Source: Nitrososphaerota archaeon (GTDB lineage: Archaea; Thermoproteota; Nitrososphaeria; Nitrososphaerales; UBA183). From it: a stretch of 6,297 nt of DNA. The notes under the pieces were generated by a model, which made no database searches, was not told where the DNA came from, and was given only the letters and a program-made list of their open reading frames with translations. The translations under genes and the position numbers were made by a program. The DNA lies in contig JAFMAW010000053.1 in NCBI GenBank assembly GCA_029784795.1, positions 1 to 6,297 of the forward strand, in the 5' to 3' direction. Below, in pieces: positions 4,456-6,297 of the stretch; the first letter of the stretch is position 1; every line of letters begins with the position of its first letter.

Positions 4456-6297
4456 TCACGGCCCCGCCGGACTGAGGTCCTGGGCCAGGGGCATGCCCGC
4501 GTTCTGCCTGCCGCCCGCCGACTGCGGCGTCGTCAGGGTCAGGAACGTCTGGTATCCCGACTCGTTGTCCCAGACGTGCTTCACCCTCTCGACGAAGCAG
4601 ATCAGGTCGTGCCCCTCGAAGCCGACCCTCCCCCCGGGGAACACCTCCGGCAGGAAGGAGAACTTGCCCGTCGTCTGCCACATCTTCGACCAGTACATCA
4701 TGAACTGGTGCAGCGCGTAGAAGTATTCGAGTATGTGGCTCCCGAGGTAGCGCAGCGGCCCCTCCTTCACTGGGCGCGCGCCGAACCGCTTCAGGATCGT
4801 CCCCGCGTCCTTCAGCAGCTTGTACGCCGGGTCGTCCGGATCGTGGGCGATGAGCGCGTCCATCACGCCCTGCTGCTCCACGGAGACTATGCCCGCGGAG
4901 TCCATCCACGCAGTCAGCTGGTCGAAGGGGGTGTCCGCGAACCCCTGCAGCACGTCGCCCGCCGCGAACACGTGCGTGGCCATGCCGGCGTCGGCCCACT
5001 CGATGTTCAGGTCCTGCACCTCTATGTCCCTGATCGTGAAGAACGGCGACTGCTTGACTATCCCGAAATAGTCCGGGAAGAACGCGAGGAACCTCCCGTC
5101 GGGCGTCTCCATGTAGGAGCGCAGCGAGCTCTTGCAGAGCGTCCTCACCGTGTCGATGAGCGGCTCGTCGGCGATCAGGGCGTGGTCGCCCAGGAATATC
5201 ATCGACGGGTCCAGCACCTTCGGCAGGAAGTAGTCCACGTTGAACGCCGCGACGTACGGATTGTCCGCGCCGCCCGCCGCGCCCGTCGCCACCGTCCCGG
5301 GCGTCACGCCGTTCGGCAGGCCCGTGTAGGCGAAGTCAGGGCGGTCCTTGATAGCGAAGATCCTGACCGGGTGGGCCGTGTCGACATAGCTCGGATTGTT
5401 CCAGGCGGCCGGGCTTCCCGGCGCCTCCACGGCCTGCCCGCCCCCTATCGAGATCGCCATGTGGCTGTCGTCGCCGTAGATGAGCACGTAGCCCGCCGGC
5501 GGCTCCGGATTCGACGCCGTCGGCGAGACGTCCTTGCAGAGCGCGTGCCAGCCCTGAACGTCCCTGCTCGGGTTCGGCTCGTTGAACGCCAGCGCCCAGG
5601 CCCTGTCGGCGAGGCCGGAGCAGTCGACCGGGCCGACGCCGGTCCCCTCGTGGCCGGCCCCCCACTGATACGCCTGCCCGACGAACTTCATCGCGGCCTC
5701 CGCGAACTTCTGCCCGTCGTACTGGTTGTTCAGCCCGTGGCCCGCCGGGTCCTGCCGCACGCCGCTGCTGTCGAAGGACCCTCCGAGGTCGGCCTCCTTC
5801 GCCAGGAGCTTGCCGGCGGTGATCGGGCTCCAGCACGCCGCTATCATCGCGGCCTCGTCGCCCCCGTACTTCGGAAGCTCGACCGAGAAGGCGTATGCTG
5901 CGACCTGTATGGAAAGCTCCGGATCGGTCAAGGCGTCGGCCCCCGACTTGCCCTTCAAATCTATGTGGCCCTGCTGGGCGTACCCCTGCATCGTCGGCCA
6001 GATGAACTGCATCAGGCCCATGGACGGCGTCCCGGCCTGCGCGTTGGAGTCCCAGTCGTTACTGGATCCGGGGTTCCCGCCCGACTCGATGTCCATGACC
6101 GCCGCGATCAGGAGGGCACTCACGCCGTACTGCTGCGCGTACTTGTTTATCAGGTCGCCCCACTGCGCCACGCCGCCCTTCGGGTCCCAGCGACGGTAGC
6201 CGCCGCTGCCTCCGCTGCCGGCCCCCAGGAACCTCTTCAGGAGGTCGACCGCGTTCCGCGCGAACGCGATTCTGCTGTTCTCCTCGTGCTGCCATTC
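4456..6297 (-). CDS. Baseplate hub / tail lysin with SLT transglycosylase and NlpC/P60 domains (5' end off window)
   Basis: The frame is open from the right edge of the window to TGA at 4458-4456, so the N-terminus is missing. A GTG at 6171 could be read as a start, but 42 coherent codons precede it, including a GSGGSGG linker, so it is probably internal. Numbering below is from that GTG. Residues about 1-125 form a soluble lytic transglycosylase domain with catalytic Glu29 (ESGGNP) and the SMGLMQF motif at 50-56. The usual AYNAG motif is replaced by ACWSPITAG. Residues about 150-275 form an NlpC/P60 cysteine peptidase with Cys184 (VDCSGL), His237 (SHMAISIGGG) and Glu249 in the third-residue position. 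Residues about 300-571 resemble the late-control D / gp27 hub: a region near 333-371, then a C-terminal FPGGRVGFEGHDL strand and the VERVKHVWDNESGYQTFLTL ending usual for such hubs. No signal peptide is visible, as expected for a virion protein. The inferred role is a tail-tip hub that cuts glycan and peptide bonds of the cell wall during injection. The enzymatic domains are firm; the hub assignment is inferred from the C-terminal pattern and gene order. Confidence 0.88.
   Translation of the reverse strand, partial: EWQHEENSRIAFARNAVDLLKRFLGAGSGGSGGYRRWDPKGGVAQWGDLINKYAQQYGVSALLIAAVMDIESGGNPGSSNDWDSNAQAGTPSMGLMQFIWPTMQGYAQQGHIDLKGKSGADALTDPELSIQVAAYAFSVELPKYGGDEAAMIAACWSPITAGKLLAKEADLGGSFDSSGVRQDPAGHGLNNQYDGQKFAEAAMKFVGQAYQWGAGHEGTGVGPVDCSGLADRAWALAFNEPNPSRDVQGWHALCKDVSPTASNPEPPAGYVLIYGDDSHMAISIGGGQAVEAPGSPAAWNNPSYVDTAHPVRIFAIKDRPDFAYTGLPNGVTPGTVATGAAGGADNPYVAAFNVDYFLPKVLDPSMIFLGDHALIADEPLIDTVRTLCKSSLRSYMETPDGRFLAFFPDYFGIVKQSPFFTIRDIEVQDLNIEWADAGMATHVFAAGDVLQGFADTPFDQLTAWMDSAGIVSVEQQGVMDALIAHDPDDPAYKLLKDAGTILKRFGARPVKEGPLRYLGSHILEYFYALHQFMMYWSKMWQTTGKFSFLPEVFPGGRVGFEGHDLICFVERVKHVWDNESGYQTFLTLTTPQSAGGRQNAGMPLAQDLSPAGP

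Noticed and set aside
2154..4475. A 773-codon open frame on the plus strand opposite the modular protein
   Set aside because: Its translation is Arg/Pro/His-rich with no domain pattern, as expected for the antisense of a high-GC gene. The minus frame gives a coherent tail protein.
5336..5836. A 166-codon minus-strand frame within the lysin gene
   Set aside because: Overlaps the NlpC/P60 domain in another frame and is Arg/Gly-rich; a shadow.
4456..6171. GTG at 6171 as the true start of the lysin, giving a 571-residue protein
   Set aside because: The frame stays open to the window edge with protein-like sequence and a flexible linker, and no convincing ribosome site precedes the GTG. Treated as a partial gene instead.
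1..6297. Promoters, terminators, tRNAs, CRISPR arrays or attachment sites
   Set aside because: There is no intergenic space above 6 nt, and no tRNA-like or regularly spaced repeat structure was seen on either strand.

Overview
This window is a contiguous piece of the tail (baseplate) module of a contractile-tailed phage or prophage. All genes lie on the minus strand, so the module is transcribed from the right edge (6297) to the left edge (1). The DNA is roughly two-thirds G+C. Arginine is written mostly with AGG and CGG (by hand count 11 AGG and 8 CGG of 25 Arg codons in the last gene). Shine-Dalgarno sites are clear (GGAGGA, GGAG), and the first gene carries two peptidoglycan-hydrolase domains. 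Together these point to a high-GC bacterial host. The genus cannot be named, and the window does not show whether the element is a free virus or an integrated prophage.

Layout in transcription order: (1) 6297-4456, a hub/tail-lysin protein whose start lies off the right edge. It has a lytic transglycosylase (SLT) domain, an NlpC/P60 peptidase domain, and a C-terminal part resembling the phage late-control D / gp27-like hub. (2) 4454-1977, an 825-residue protein with an OB-fold-like N-terminus followed by jelly-roll (carbohydrate-binding-like) and fibre-like modules. It sits where Mu gp45 / P2 gpV spike proteins or the small XkdR-type protein usually lie. (3) 1980-1789, a 63-residue protein of unknown function. 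(4) 1792-1322, a gp25/gpW-like baseplate wedge protein. (5) 1315-1, a gpJ/gp47-like baseplate protein, cut by the left edge.

The order hub, spike-position protein, gp25-like, gpJ-like matches the known Mu 44-45-46-47 and PBSX xkdQ-R-S-T arrangement. Genes are separated by at most 6 nt or overlap through ATGA, so they are almost certainly one translationally coupled operon. No promoter, terminator, RNA gene, CRISPR array, insertion sequence or plus-strand gene was found. No stretch longer than 6 nt is non-coding.

Likely joint role: the hub trimer sits at the tail tube end and its hydrolases open the cell wall. The OB-fold protein caps or decorates the hub and probably contacts surface glycans. 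The gp25-like and J-like proteins form the wedge ring that triggers sheath contraction. The least ordinary parts are the large modular protein in the spike position, the two hydrolases apparently lodged inside a hub protein, and the orphan 63-residue gene.
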